64,000 bases of DNA from Bradyrhizobium hipponense (lineage in GTDB: Bacteria; Pseudomonadota; Alphaproteobacteria; Rhizobiales; Xanthobacteraceae), in NCBI RefSeq assembly GCF_008123965.1, contig NZ_VSTH01000045.1, positions 1 through 64,000 on the forward strand. The letters are read 5' to 3'. How positions within the stretch are numbered: position 1 is the first letter of the stretch; each line of letters opens with the position of its first letter. A model generated the notes under the pieces. It worked only from the letters and a program-made list of their open reading frames with translations, did not search any database and was not told the origin of the DNA. Positions 25,170 through 34,378 of the stretch are shown here, in pieces. The position numbers and the translations under genes were made by a program.

Positions 25170-25255
25170 GTAGGGTGGGCAAAGCGAAGCGTGCCCACCT
25201 TCACTTTCCATGAACTTGATGGTGGGCACGGCGCGACGCGCCTTTGCCCACCCTA
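25170..25255. repeat. Intergenic palindromic repeat, family B copy 1
   Basis: GTAGGGTGGGCAAAG (25170-25184) and CTTTGCCCACCCTAC (25241-25255) are perfect inverted repeats, with inner GCGTGCCCACC and GGTGGGCACG also pairing. The element fills the gap between asd and queA, and its outer arm supplies part of the queA stop codon. A related element lies at 46075-46203. Confidence 0.8.
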
Positions 25256-26326
25256 CTGCTCCGCCCGAAATAGCAAGCACGCATCGCCATACGAATAGAA
25301 CCGGTAGCCATTCGCGATCGCGTGCGCATAGGCCTGCTTCATCGTCGCGAGGCCGGAGAACGCCGACACCAGCATGAACAGTGTCGACTTCGGCAGGTGG
25401 AAATTGGTCAGCAGGATATCGACCGCGCGAAAGCGATAGCCCGGCGTGATGAAGATCGAGGTCTCGGCCGCGAAGGGCTGGATGGTGCCGTCCTCGGCGG
25501 CGGCGCTTTCCAAGACCCGCAGCGACGTGGTGCCGACAGCGACGATGCGGCCGCCGTTCTTCCGCGCGGTGTTGAGCCTCTCCGCCGTCTCCGCCGAGAT
25601 CGTCCCCCACTCGGCGTGCATCTTGTGGCCTTCGGTGTCGTCCACCTTCACGGGCAGGAACGTCCCTGCCCCGACATGCAGCGTGACGCGGTTGATGCCG
25701 ACGCCGCGGTCGCGCAGCGACTGCTCCAACGCAGGCGTGAAATGCAGGCCCGCAGTCGGCGCGGCGACGGCACCTTCATGCGCCGCGAACATCGTCTGGT
25801 AATCGGCGAGGTCCTGATCGTCCGGCGTGCGCTTGGAGGCGATGTAGGGCGGCAGCGGCGGGCTGCCGACATCCGCAATTGCCTGGTCGAGCGCCGGGCC
25901 GTGGAACGAGAACGACAGCGTCACCTCGCCTTCGGCGCCCTTGGCCTCGACCTCGGCGTCGAGATGGCCGAGCAGGCAGACCTTGCCTTCATTGCCGAAA
26001 CGGACGCGGTCGCCGGCAACTAGTTTCTTGGCGGGCTTCACCAGCGCCTGCCAGCGCGAACCGTCGAGGCGCTTGATCAGCGTGGCCTCGATCTTCGGCT
26101 CGGTCTCGCGGCCGATGCGGCGGCCCCTCAGCTGCGCCGCGATCACCTTGGTGTCGTTGACGACGAGCTGGTCGCCCGGCTTCAGCCATCGCGGCAGGTC
26201 CGAGATGGCCTGATCGCGCAGCGCGCCGTTCTCCACGACCAGCATCTTCGCGGAGTCGCGCGGATGCGCTGGGCGCAAGGCGATGCGCTCAGCAGGCAAA
26301 TCGAAGTCGAAGAGGTCGGTGCGCAT
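25253..26326 (-). CDS. queA: S-adenosylmethionine:tRNA ribosyltransferase-isomerase
   Basis: A 357-residue enzyme starting [16 protein letters not shown], the usual QueA N-terminus; the frame extends six residues further upstream but without family similarity. Conserved stretches [11 protein letters not shown] and [16 protein letters not shown] are present. QueA transfers the ribosyl moiety of AdoMet to preQ1-modified tRNA to give epoxyqueuosine, the step after Tgt. It is the last gene of a minus-strand group (coaD, two peptidylprolyl isomerases, a small secreted protein), although a repeat separates it from the isomerase. Confidence 0.95.
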   Translation of the reverse strand: MRTDLFDFDLPAERIALRPAHPRDSAKMLVVENGALRDQAISDLPRWLKPGDQLVVNDTKVIAAQLRGRRIGRETEPKIEATLIKRLDGSRWQALVKPAKKLVAGDRVRFGNEGKVCLLGHLDAEVEAKGAEGEVTLSFSFHGPALDQAIADVGSPPLPPYIASKRTPDDQDLADYQTMFAAHEGAVAAPTAGLHFTPALEQSLRDRGVGINRVTLHVGAGTFLPVKVDDTEGHKMHAEWGTISAETAERLNTARKNGGRIVAVGTTSLRVLESAAAEDGTIQPFAAETSIFITPGYRFRAVDILLTNFHLPKSTLFMLVSAFSGLATMKQAYAHAIANGYRFYSYGDACLLFRAEQ

Positions 26327-26355
26327 GATTGGTGCCTGGCGCAACGCAGCCCGCC

Positions 26356-26463
26356 CCTCATGGTGAGGAGGCGGGTAGCGCCGTCTCGAACCATGAAGGC
26401 CGAACTGCAGCAGCGGGGGCCTTCATCCTTCGAGACGCACGTTCCGCACTCCTCAGGATGAGG
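26356..26463. repeat. Intergenic palindromic repeat, family A copy 2
   Basis: Bounded by CCTCATGGTGAGG and CCTCAGGATGAGG, with inner GCGCCGTCTCGAACCATGA and CCTTCGAGACG. It is the second copy of the element at 17668-17773 and lies between queA and the upstream isomerase gene. Confidence 0.75.
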
Positions 26464-26472
26464 GTCGAGCGC

Positions 26473-26937
26473 CTACGCCGCGTCCGCCGCCATCCGCGCC
26501 TTGACGATCTTGTCGGGGTTCTGCACCGGCTCGCCGCGCTTGATCTTGTCGACGTTCTCCATGCCCTCGGTGACCTTGCCCCACACCGTGTACTGGTTGT
26601 CGAGGAAGCGGGCGTCGTCGAAAACGATGAAGAACTGGCTGTCGGCGGAGTCGGGGCTAGCCGCACGAGCCATCGAGGTAACGCCGCGCACATGCGGTTC
26701 CTTGTTGAACTCAGCCTTCAGCTTCTTACCCGAGCCGCCGGTGCCGGTGCCGTGCGGGCAGCCGGTCTGCGCCATGAAGCCGTCGATGACACGGTGGAAC
26801 ACGATGCCGTCGTAGAAGCCTTCGCGCACGAGCTCCTTGATGCGAGCAACGTGGCCGGGAGCGAGGTCGGGCCGCATCTCGATAGTGACGGGGCCCTGCG
26901 TGGTTTCGAGGATCAGGGTGTTTTCGGTGGCGCTCAT
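26473..26937 (-). CDS. Cytoplasmic cyclophilin-type peptidylprolyl isomerase
   Basis: A 154-residue cyclophilin without a signal peptide. Active-site landmarks are FHRVIDGFMAQTG, the substrate-pocket SQFFIVF and the late NQYTVWGKV. It accelerates cis-trans isomerisation of X-Pro bonds during folding in the cytosol. The ATG has AAGAGAGA about six bases upstream. Its first four bases overlap the stop of the small secreted protein gene upstream, and a periplasmic paralogue is encoded further up the same operon. Confidence 0.92.
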   Translation of the reverse strand: MSATENTLILETTQGPVTIEMRPDLAPGHVARIKELVREGFYDGIVFHRVIDGFMAQTGCPHGTGTGGSGKKLKAEFNKEPHVRGVTSMARAASPDSADSQFFIVFDDARFLDNQYTVWGKVTEGMENVDKIKRGEPVQNPDKIVKARMAADAA

Positions 26938-27344
26938 ATTCGTCTCTCTTGGGTTGGGGGTGAACTCTTCCGGTTGCGAAACTGGATCGCGAATGGACGC
27001 CCCGCAGCGGCGCCGGCCATCGCATCGGTAAATGGCATCGGCGTGCAGCGTTGCAATGCCTCCATCACCGCGATCCGGTATTGCAGCCGGTCATCGTCGG
27101 AGGCCTCAGCGGATTCATAACTAATCCTCGGATGGCCCAGAATGTTTCCGTCCCGGTTGAAGCTCACGACGACGGTGATGTCGATGGGGCGAGCCTTGGC
27201 CACCGGGGGCGGCTTCCAGCAGGTGCGCAGATGCTGGAATATCTCCTGGATGGTATTGATCCGCGCGTCCTCGGCGGCCGCACCGAAGGTGCCGAGCAGA
27301 AGCGCCGCGGCAGCTACCAGCAGCTTGTCGCCGCAACGCGCCAT
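26934..27344 (-). CDS. Secreted protein with TonB-C-like domain
   Basis: A 136-residue protein with a signal peptide (DKLLVAAAALLLGTFGAAAE) and a mature domain containing CWKPPP, VVVSFNRDGNILGHPRI and ALQRCTPMPF. This pattern, a Trp-Pro turn followed by a strand with ..F..dG.. and a late Cys, is that of TonB C-terminal-like modules found in secreted proteins without a transmembrane anchor. The two Cys may pair. It lies between two isomerase genes and overlaps the downstream one by four bases, so it is part of that operon. Role unknown. Confidence 0.75.
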   Translation of the reverse strand: MARCGDKLLVAAAALLLGTFGAAAEDARINTIQEIFQHLRTCWKPPPVAKARPIDITVVVSFNRDGNILGHPRISYESAEASDDDRLQYRIAVMEALQRCTPMPFTDAMAGAAAGRPFAIQFRNRKSSPPTQERRI

Positions 27345-27352
27345 CGCCTCTC

Positions 27353-27928
27353 CTATTTAATGTCGGAAGCGACCTGCACTTTCACCATCTTGTCGGGATC
27401 GGTGACTGTGCCGCCGCTCGAACCGGGAGGAGCCTTCTTCAGCTTGTCGACGACGTCCATGCCCTGCACGACTTCGCCGACCACGGTGTATTGATTGTCG
27501 AGGCTGCCGCCGTCGGCGAACATGATGAAGAACTGCGAGTTGGCGGTATCGACGCTGTCGCCGCGCCGGGCCATGCCGACGATGCCGCGTGCGAAATGCA
27601 CCTTGGAGAATTCCTGCTTCAGGTTCGGATATTTCGAGCCGCCGGTGCCGTTGAAGTTCTGGCCGTCGCCGGTCTGCGCCATGAAGCCGTCCATCACGCG
27701 GTGAAACGGCACGTTGTTGTAATAACCCTCGCGCGCGAGCTGCTTGATACGCTCGGCGTGTTGGGGCGCAAGATCGGTCCGCAGCTTGATGACGATGCGC
27801 CCCTTGGTGGTGTCGATGACGATGGCGTTGGCCTTGTCGAGACCCGCCGGCAGGGTCTGTGCGCCGGCCGGGACCGCGCCGAGGAGCGCGGCAAACATCG
27901 TGGCAAGGATTGCGAGACGACGGATCAT
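27353..27928 (-). CDS. Periplasmic cyclophilin-type peptidylprolyl isomerase
   Basis: A 191-residue cyclophilin with a signal peptide (LAILATMFAALLGAVPAGAQ), so it acts in the periplasm. The family motifs FHRVMDGFMAQTGDG and SQFFIMFADGG are intact. It is similar to the cytosolic paralogue encoded two genes downstream, consistent with duplication. Co-directional with coaD, 35 bases upstream. Confidence 0.92.
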   Translation of the reverse strand: MIRRLAILATMFAALLGAVPAGAQTLPAGLDKANAIVIDTTKGRIVIKLRTDLAPQHAERIKQLAREGYYNNVPFHRVMDGFMAQTGDGQNFNGTGGSKYPNLKQEFSKVHFARGIVGMARRGDSVDTANSQFFIMFADGGSLDNQYTVVGEVVQGMDVVDKLKKAPPGSSGGTVTDPDKMVKVQVASDIK

Positions 27929-27963
27929 GAAAACTCCGGATCAGGTGAGATGAAGAAGCGCCG

Positions 27964-28461
27964 TTACCCAGCGAATTTGGCCTTGAGCAGGCTTGCGACG
28001 AGCGGCGGCACGAATGTCGAAACATCGCCGCCCATGGCTGCGATCTGGCGCACCAGTGTGGCGGTGATCGGGCGGACCATGGGGGACGCCGGCAGGAAGA
28101 CCGTGTGCACCTCCGGCGCCATGGCCTCGTTCATGCCGGCGAGCTGCATCTCGTAGTCGAGATCGGTGCCGTCGCGCAAACCGCGAATCATGATGGTCGC
28201 GCCATGCTTGCGCGCGGCGGTCACGGAAAGGTCGTCAAAGGTGGTGGCCTCGAGAGCACAGCCGGCCGCGGCCGCCAGCGGCCCGCAGATGTCGTGGAGC
28301 ATCTGCAGGCGCTCCTCGGTCGAGAACAGCGGCTCCTTGCCGGGATGGACCCCGATCGCGACCACCAGCCTGTCGCAGAGGGGAACGGCATGCCGGACCA
28401 CGTCCAGATGGCCGTTGGTGATGGGGTCGAAGGAACCCGGATAGAAGGCGATGCGCGGCAT
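27964..28461 (-). CDS. coaD: Phosphopantetheine adenylyltransferase
   Basis: A 165-residue enzyme of standard length. The nucleotidyltransferase motif is [11 protein letters not shown] (T/HxGH type) at residues 8-18, and the second signature is [14 protein letters not shown]. It transfers AMP from ATP to 4'-phosphopantetheine in coenzyme A synthesis, as a cytosolic hexamer. It is the first gene of the coaD-ppi-hyp-ppi-queA group. Confidence 0.96.
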   Translation of the reverse strand: MPRIAFYPGSFDPITNGHLDVVRHAVPLCDRLVVAIGVHPGKEPLFSTEERLQMLHDICGPLAAAAGCALEATTFDDLSVTAARKHGATIMIRGLRDGTDLDYEMQLAGMNEAMAPEVHTVFLPASPMVRPITATLVRQIAAMGGDVSTFVPPLVASLLKAKFAG

Positions 28462-28706
28462 GGCTTTCTCCTACCGCGCCCGGCCCGGCCCGGCAAGCCG
28501 GGCAGGTTTCTGCCCGTTTTCCGCAAAACCATGTCGGAATCCCCCGGTTTGTTTCGTCCTGGGAGCGGCGACGAAACAAAGGAAACGCGAACGAAACCAT
28601 TTCACGCGCCCGCGAAGACGTCCGGAAACTGGCCATGGTTACTAATCCGGCCAACAAATGACAGGCCGCACACTGGGCGTAGCGGCCACATCACAGGGGA
28701 CCGTCA

Positions 28707-28964
28707 ATGATCAAGGCTCTTTCAGCGATCGCACTCTCCGCATGTGTTGCCGCTGCCCTCACTCTTCTGCCCGGCTTTGCTCCGACCGTCGAAGCCAGCG
28801 TGCCGCAGGCCCTCGCCAAGAGCGACCGCCTCGACATCCGCACCATCGGCAAGGACTGCTCGCAGCAGGCCTGGCCGAACTTTGAAGCCTCCTGCCTGCG
28901 CCGCGCCGGCACCAAGACCAATGTCCGCGAGGCTCGCCTCGTGAGCGCCGACCGCACTCCGTAG
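28707..28964 (+). CDS. Small secreted protein, unknown function
   Basis: An 85-residue protein with a signal peptide (IKALSAIALSACVAAALTLL, cleavage near VEAS) and a short mature domain with two cysteines in the spacing DCSQQAWPNFEASC, which likely forms a disulfide. Small secreted proteins of this type are frequent in Bradyrhizobium; no role is known to me. It stands between the divergent coaD operon and kup. Confidence 0.65.
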   Translation: MIKALSAIALSACVAAALTLLPGFAPTVEASVPQALAKSDRLDIRTIGKDCSQQAWPNFEASCLRRAGTKTNVREARLVSADRTP

Positions 28965-29098
28965 TCGGGTCTGTCAGCTCCGCGTCATCTCATCCCAGTA
29001 TGAACCCCATGGATATTTGCGACGTCTCGTCGCAGACTGGCTGATGCTCGCGCCCGGCGGAATGGCCCGTTGGGCGCGAACCCATTGAGGGGTCGCTT

Positions 29099-31009
29099 TT
29101 GTCCAGTACACCCGCTGTCGCTTCCGGCCATCATCCTGATCCGCTGCCGCTTGCCATGACCATGGGCGCCCTCGGGGTGGTCTACGGCGATATCGGCACC
29201 AGCCCCCTCTACGCCCTAAAGGAAGCCGCCAAGGCGGCCGCCCATGGCGCCACCCTCGCTCCCGAAGCTGTCTTGGGGGTTGCCTCGCTCATCCTCTGGG
29301 CGCTGCTGCTGATCATCTCGCTGAAATATGCGCTCTTGATCCTGCGCGCGGACAATCGCGGCGAAGGCGGCATCGTCGCGCTGCTGGCGCTGCTGCACGC
29401 CCGCCACGCCCAATCAGGCACGTGGCGCGCCCACCTGTTGGTGGTCGGCCTCGTCGGCGCCGCCCTGCTCTATGGCGACGGCGCGATCACCCCGGCAATC
29501 TCTGTGCTGAGCGCCATCGAAGGCCTCAAGGTGGATGCGCCCTCGCTCGCGCCGGCGGTGGTGCCCGTGACCATTGCCATCCTGGTCGGCCTGTTCATGA
29601 TGCAGAAGCAAGGCGCGGGCTTTATTGGCCGCATCTTCGGGCCGGTGATGATGGCCTGGTTCATCGTGCTCGCCGCGCTGGGCATCCACGGCATCGTCAA
29701 GGCGCCGGCAGTGCTGGTCGCGCTCAGCCCGCTCTATGCGTTCGACTTCCTGATTCACCAGGATTTCCACGTCTCCTTCGCGATCCTGGGCGCCGCCTTC
29801 CTGGCGGTGACCGGCGGCGAGGCCATGTATGCCGACATGGGGCATTTCGGCCGCTTTCCGATCCGGCTCGCCTGGTTCACGGTCTGCCTGCCTGCGCTGG
29901 TGCTGAACTATTTCGGCCAGGCTGCGCTCCTGATCACCGATCCCACGATGATCGAGAATCCGTTCTTCCAGCTCTGCCCCGATGCCCTGCACTATCCGCT
30001 GGTCGCCTTCTCCACGGTGGCGACCGTGATCGCCTCGCAGGCGATCATCTCGGGCGTGTTCTCGCTGACGCAGCAGTCGATTCAACTCGGCTTCCTGCCC
30101 CGCATGCAGATCCGCCACACCACCAGCGACGCGATCGGCCAGATCTACGTGCCGCTGGTAAACTGGCTGCTCGCGGCCGCAACACTCGGCGCGGTCCTGA
30201 GCTTCGGCACCTCCGATGCGCTGGCTGGCGCCTACGGCATCGCGGTGTCGCTGTTGATGGCGATCACCACGCTGCTGGCCGCCCTGGTCGCGATCCAGTG
30301 GGGCTATTCGCCGTGGCTCGTGGTTGCCGTGAACGGCTTCTTCTTCGTGATCGACGTGATCTTCTTCTCGGCCAATTCGATCAAGCTGTTCGAGGGCGGC
30401 TGGTTCCCGCTGCTGCTCGCCGGCCTCGTCGCATTCCTGATGCTGACCTGGCGCGCCGGCGTGAAGCTGGTCGAGGCGGCGCGCGCGAAGCTGCGCCAGC
30501 CCGAGGAGGATTTGATCGAGACCGCGGTCAACAAGTGTAGCGCCCGCCTTCCCGGCACCGCCGTGTTCCTCGCCTCGGCACCGAAAGGTGTGCCGCTGGC
30601 GCTGACGCAATTCGTCAAGCACAACCACGTTCTGCACGAGCGTGTCGTCCTCGTCACCGTCCTGATTGAGGAATTGCCGCACATTGCCGACGAGGAACGC
30701 GCCGAGGTGATCGAGATCATCCCCGGCATCACCCGCGTCATCCTGCATTACGGCTTCATGCAGAACCCGACCATCTATGAGGGGCTGACGCTCACCTGCC
30801 GGCAGGGCAAGCTGCCCGGCATCGACCTCTCCGACATCACCTATTACGTCGGCCGCGAGACCATCATCCCGCGCGAAGATGTCCCGGGCATGTGGGTTTG
30901 GCGCGAAACCCTGTTCGCCTTCCTCCAGCGCAACGCCGAACGCTCGGCTGCGTTCTTCGGCGTGCCGACCAGGCAGGTGGTGGAGTTCGGTACGGAGCTG
31001 GAGATTTAG
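29099..31009 (+). CDS. kup: Kup-type low-affinity potassium transporter
   Basis: A 636-residue protein with 12 membrane segments and a cytoplasmic C-terminal domain. The family start is clear: ALGVVYGDIGTSPLYALKEA and later GGTALYADMGHFG-like EAMYADMGHFGR. Kup proteins import K+ with H+ across the inner membrane and matter most at low pH. The TTG at 29099 has GAGGGG about eight bases upstream and is chosen over an internal ATG (residue 20). The leader has two short hairpins (GCGACGTCTCGTCGC and GCGCCC...GGGCGC) of unknown meaning. Confidence 0.94.
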   Translation: MSSTPAVASGHHPDPLPLAMTMGALGVVYGDIGTSPLYALKEAAKAAAHGATLAPEAVLGVASLILWALLLIISLKYALLILRADNRGEGGIVALLALLHARHAQSGTWRAHLLVVGLVGAALLYGDGAITPAISVLSAIEGLKVDAPSLAPAVVPVTIAILVGLFMMQKQGAGFIGRIFGPVMMAWFIVLAALGIHGIVKAPAVLVALSPLYAFDFLIHQDFHVSFAILGAAFLAVTGGEAMYADMGHFGRFPIRLAWFTVCLPALVLNYFGQAALLITDPTMIENPFFQLCPDALHYPLVAFSTVATVIASQAIISGVFSLTQQSIQLGFLPRMQIRHTTSDAIGQIYVPLVNWLLAAATLGAVLSFGTSDALAGAYGIAVSLLMAITTLLAALVAIQWGYSPWLVVAVNGFFFVIDVIFFSANSIKLFEGGWFPLLLAGLVAFLMLTWRAGVKLVEAARAKLRQPEEDLIETAVNKCSARLPGTAVFLASAPKGVPLALTQFVKHNHVLHERVVLVTVLIEELPHIADEERAEVIEIIPGITRVILHYGFMQNPTIYEGLTLTCRQGKLPGIDLSDITYYVGRETIIPREDVPGMWVWRETLFAFLQRNAERSAAFFGVPTRQVVEFGTELEI

Positions 31010-31246
31010 CCGACGCGTTGCTCGCACCGTGTAGCGACTGCGCGCAGCGACGCGACGCCGACACAGGTTGCGAGAAGACCCGAGCCCACGAGCGCGCCGG
31101 CGCGCCGAGCGCTGGAGGCGTTGGCTTCAGCAAAACAGCGTCCGCTGCGGGATCGCTGTTGAAATTGCTCGTTGGCGAATTGGAACCAGGTGGATCGCCT
31201 TTCGGTTGGTGCCGGCGAGATCAGGATCCTGGGCTGGTGCTCCACC

Positions 31247-32470
31247 ATGAACTCTGGCGCCAACGTCACATTCAGCAACTTGCGCGCTCTCGTCATCCTG
31301 ATCGTGGTCGCCTTCCATTCGGCTCTTCCCTACCTCGCCTCTCAGCCGCCGCATCCGTTCGCCTTCGACGCGCCGCCCTATCGATGGATCGCGTTTCCGA
31401 TCGTCGATCGCGAACGCTGGTTCGGGCTGGACCTGTTCTGCGCATGGCAAGACGTCAGCTTAATGTCCCTGATGTTCCTTTTGGCGGGCCTGTTCACCCC
31501 GCATGGCCTGATCCGCAAGGGTGGCGCCGCCTATCTCGCGGAGCGCTGGTGGCGAATCGGATTGCCCTTCGTTCTCGCGGTCGCCCTTCTCAGTCCGGTA
31601 GCGTACTACGCGTCGTATCTAACGACCGCGACCGACCCATCGCCTGCGGCGTTTTGGCAGCACTGGCGCGCTTTACCGATGTGGCCCTCGGGCCCGCAAT
31701 GGTTCTTGTGGCAGCTTCTGCTGCTCAGCGGACTGGCTGCTGCACTGCATGAGATCGTGCCATCGTGGCCACGGGCCGCGAGCCTAATCATCGCCAAGTG
31801 CGGCGATCGTCCGCTGCTCTTCTTCGCAGGTCTGACCAGTCTCTCGGCACTGGCCTATGTCCCGCTGGCGATGATCTTTACGCCGTGGGAATGGACCTTT
31901 TTCGGCCCATTGTCTTTCCAGCTAAGCCGCCCGCTCCACTATCTCCTCTATTTCTCCGCGGGACTCGCCATCGGCGGCTACGGCTGTAATCGCAGTATCT
32001 TCCGCACCGACGGCCCCCTCGCGCGCCGCTGGCCAGCCTGGGTTGCAGCAGCATTCGCCTGCTTTGCAGTATGGGGCGGGCTGACCTCGCTGACGATGCC
32101 GGACTGGAATGCAAGCCCCCCGGCATATCGTCTCGCCGCGGCCTTCGCCTTTCCCTTTGCATGCGCAACAGGCGTTATCGCTTTCGTGGCGAGTTCGTTG
32201 GCATTGTTGCGTCGCCGTTCGGCGCTCGCCGACAGCCTTTCGACCAATGCCTACGGCATCTACCTCACGCATTATCCGTTGGTGCTGTGGCTGCAATATG
32301 CACTGCTCGGCACGAGCCTGAATGCCGTCGCCAAAGCCACATTCGTCCTCATCGTGGCGCTGGTTCTAAGCTGGGCCGCGAGCGGATACCTGACCGTGAG
32401 CGCGAGACTGCTGGTCCACCGGCATCCACGATTTTCGGACAAGGGCGCTATCTCAGATCAACCTCGATGA
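31247..32470 (+). CDS. Acyltransferase 3 family membrane protein
   Basis: A protein of about 407 residues with roughly ten membrane segments. The acyltransferase 3 (OafA/NodX-type) signature is visible: LRALVILIVVAFHSALPY near the N-terminus with the catalytic-type His, and LSTNAYGIYLTHYPLVLW near the C-terminus. Such enzymes O-acetylate or acylate carbohydrates or lipids at the inner membrane. Its stop overlaps the ATG of an ABC permease gene (ATGA), and an ATPase and esterase follow. A TTG start at 31174 is possible but lacks support. Target unknown. Confidence 0.8.
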   Translation: MNSGANVTFSNLRALVILIVVAFHSALPYLASQPPHPFAFDAPPYRWIAFPIVDRERWFGLDLFCAWQDVSLMSLMFLLAGLFTPHGLIRKGGAAYLAERWWRIGLPFVLAVALLSPVAYYASYLTTATDPSPAAFWQHWRALPMWPSGPQWFLWQLLLLSGLAAALHEIVPSWPRAASLIIAKCGDRPLLFFAGLTSLSALAYVPLAMIFTPWEWTFFGPLSFQLSRPLHYLLYFSAGLAIGGYGCNRSIFRTDGPLARRWPAWVAAAFACFAVWGGLTSLTMPDWNASPPAYRLAAAFAFPFACATGVIAFVASSLALLRRRSALADSLSTNAYGIYLTHYPLVLWLQYALLGTSLNAVAKATFVLIVALVLSWAASGYLTVSARLLVHRHPRFSDKGAISDQPR

Positions 32471-33615
32471 CGGAAACGCCCATGTCACTGGTCCCGACGC
32501 TCGCGTCCCGCAATCTCTTCCACGATCGCCTGCGTTTTGTCGCGACGCTCATCGGAATCGTGTTTTCGGTCGTCCTGGTGATGATCCAGATGGGCCTGTT
32601 CCTGGGCTTCGGTCGCATGGTGACGACGATGATCGACCATGCGTCAGCCGATCTCTGGGTGTTGCCGAAGGGAGCGAAATGCTTTGAGGATCCCTCGCTG
32701 CTGGATGCGAAGCTGCGCGATAAGGTCACGTCCGTCGATGGCGTCGCCTCCGTGGTCCCGCTGGTCATCGGCTTCTCGGACTGGCGCCTCGAGAGCGGCG
32801 AGACGACACCCGTCTTCGTTGTCGGCGCCGATTTGCGTGACGGAAGCCTGAGGCCGTGGAACGTGGTCGAGGGCGACGTCCGCGCGCTTTCGCAAAATGG
32901 AGCCGTGATCGTCGACCGCTCCTACTACGATCGCCTCGGCGTCTCAAAAATCGGATCAACGGCCGAGATCCGCGGCCGCCACGTCAAGGTCGTGGCCTTA
33001 ACCGACGGCATCCGCTCCTTCACCACGACACCCTACGTCTTCGTGGACCTGAAATACGCTCGCACCTACACCGGAACCTTTCCCGATCGCGCCAGCGATC
33101 TCCTGGTTCGCCTCAAGCCCGACGCCGATCGCGACACAGTCCTTAAGGCCGTCCGAGCTCTGGTTGGTGAGCATGAGGTGCTTACCACAGATGAATTCCG
33201 CAGCCGTAGCCGCTCGTTCTGGCTGTTCGGGACGGGCGCCGGCGCTGCACTGTTTGCCGGCGCATTGCTCGGAGTGATCGTCGGCACCGTCATCGTCGCG
33301 CAAACCCTCTATTCGAGCACCAAGGATCACCTCAGCGAATTCGCCACCCTGCGGGCAATGGGTTCGTCGAATGGATATATCTACAGGGTCATCATCTATC
33401 AGGCGCTCCTCAACGCGATCATCGGCTTCGTCATTGCGACTGCGATTGGCACTGTCGTTGTGGAGATGACTGCCAAGAGCGCGTTGCCGATCGTCATCAC
33501 GCCGTGGCTGATTGCAGCTCTGTTCGTGCTGACGGTCGTGATGTGCGTGGCATCGGCGATCGGCGCAATCGTGCGTGTGGTGCGGATCGATCCAGCAACG
33601 GTATTCATGCGATGA
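32467..33615 (+). CDS. ABC transporter permease, MacB/DevC (FtsX) type
   Basis: A 382-residue membrane protein with the FtsX/MacB topology: one N-terminal membrane segment (about 20-42), a large periplasmic domain (about 45-250) and three C-terminal segments. TLRAMGSSNGYIYRVIIYQALL is the usual coupling-helix region that contacts the ATPase. Such permeases export lipids, glycolipids, peptides or lipoproteins. It overlaps the acyltransferase gene before it and the ATPase gene after it by four bases each (ATGA). DevC-type systems normally pair with a membrane fusion protein; none is encoded here. Confidence 0.85.
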   Translation: MTETPMSLVPTLASRNLFHDRLRFVATLIGIVFSVVLVMIQMGLFLGFGRMVTTMIDHASADLWVLPKGAKCFEDPSLLDAKLRDKVTSVDGVASVVPLVIGFSDWRLESGETTPVFVVGADLRDGSLRPWNVVEGDVRALSQNGAVIVDRSYYDRLGVSKIGSTAEIRGRHVKVVALTDGIRSFTTTPYVFVDLKYARTYTGTFPDRASDLLVRLKPDADRDTVLKAVRALVGEHEVLTTDEFRSRSRSFWLFGTGAGAALFAGALLGVIVGTVIVAQTLYSSTKDHLSEFATLRAMGSSNGYIYRVIIYQALLNAIIGFVIATAIGTVVVEMTAKSALPIVITPWLIAALFVLTVVMCVASAIGAIVRVVRIDPATVFMR

Positions 33616-34346
33616 GCGAAATCATCATTGAGGCTACCGGGATCAAGAAAACGCTTGGGCAGGGCGCTGGCGAGGTGAAGGCGCTGCGCGGTATCGACCT
33701 GACGCTGCGGCGCGGCGAGTTCACGCTGCTGATGGGGCCGTCAGGCAGCGGCAAGACGACGCTGCTGCTCGTTCTCGGATGCATGCTGGCACCAAGTTCG
33801 GGTACGCTCACTGTGTGTGGCATGCCTACGTCCGGGGTCGACAAGGAGGGACTGGCCAGAATCAGGCGCGACCATATCGGCTTTGTGTTCCAGTCCTATC
33901 ATCTGTTTCCGACGCTCACTGCTGCGCAGAACGTGCAACTCGCCCTCGACATCCGTCACGAGCGTGGGCGCAAAGCCGGCAAACGGGCGCGGGAAGCGCT
34001 GAACCTAGTTGGTCTGGCGCAAAAGGCCGATACCTTGCCGGGCGAGCTCAGCGGCGGTGAGCAGCAGAGGGTCGCGATCGCGCGAGCTTTTGTCGCCAAT
34101 CCCTCCGTCATTCTCGCCGACGAGCCAACCGCCGCGCTCGACGGCAACAACGGGCGAAGCATCATGCGAATTCTCGCCGATGCAGCACATCAGCGCGAGC
34201 GCGCCGTGCTCGTCGTGACCCATGATCCCCGGGTCATTCCTTTTGCGGATCGCATCGTCGAGATCGAGGACGGCCTGCTGGTCGACACCGGATCCGGCGG
34301 ACCCGAGCGGCTGCATTTGCCAAAGGCCGCCGCATTCAGGCCGTAA
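33612..34346 (+). CDS. ABC transporter ATPase, LolD/MacB/DevA type
   Basis: A 244-residue nucleotide-binding subunit. Walker A is GPSGSGKTT (residues 42-50), Q-loop VFQSYHLFP, signature LSGGEQQR, Walker B VILADEPTAALD and the H-loop VVTHD. The length and Q-loop match the MacB/LolD/DevA branch that pairs with FtsX-type permeases. The start overlaps the permease stop (ATGCGATGA), so the two are translationally coupled. The esterase gene begins 32 bases after its stop. Confidence 0.92.
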   Translation: MSEIIIEATGIKKTLGQGAGEVKALRGIDLTLRRGEFTLLMGPSGSGKTTLLLVLGCMLAPSSGTLTVCGMPTSGVDKEGLARIRRDHIGFVFQSYHLFPTLTAAQNVQLALDIRHERGRKAGKRAREALNLVGLAQKADTLPGELSGGEQQRVAIARAFVANPSVILADEPTAALDGNNGRSIMRILADAAHQRERAVLVVTHDPRVIPFADRIVEIEDGLLVDTGSGGPERLHLPKAAAFRP

Positions 34347-34378
34347 GGCCCCAGCGAAATGAAGCAAGAGGACGCATC

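Noticed and set aside
29414..31027. A 537-codon frame opposite kup
   Set aside because: Antisense shadow of kup with His/Gln/Arg-rich low-complexity translation and no ribosome binding site.
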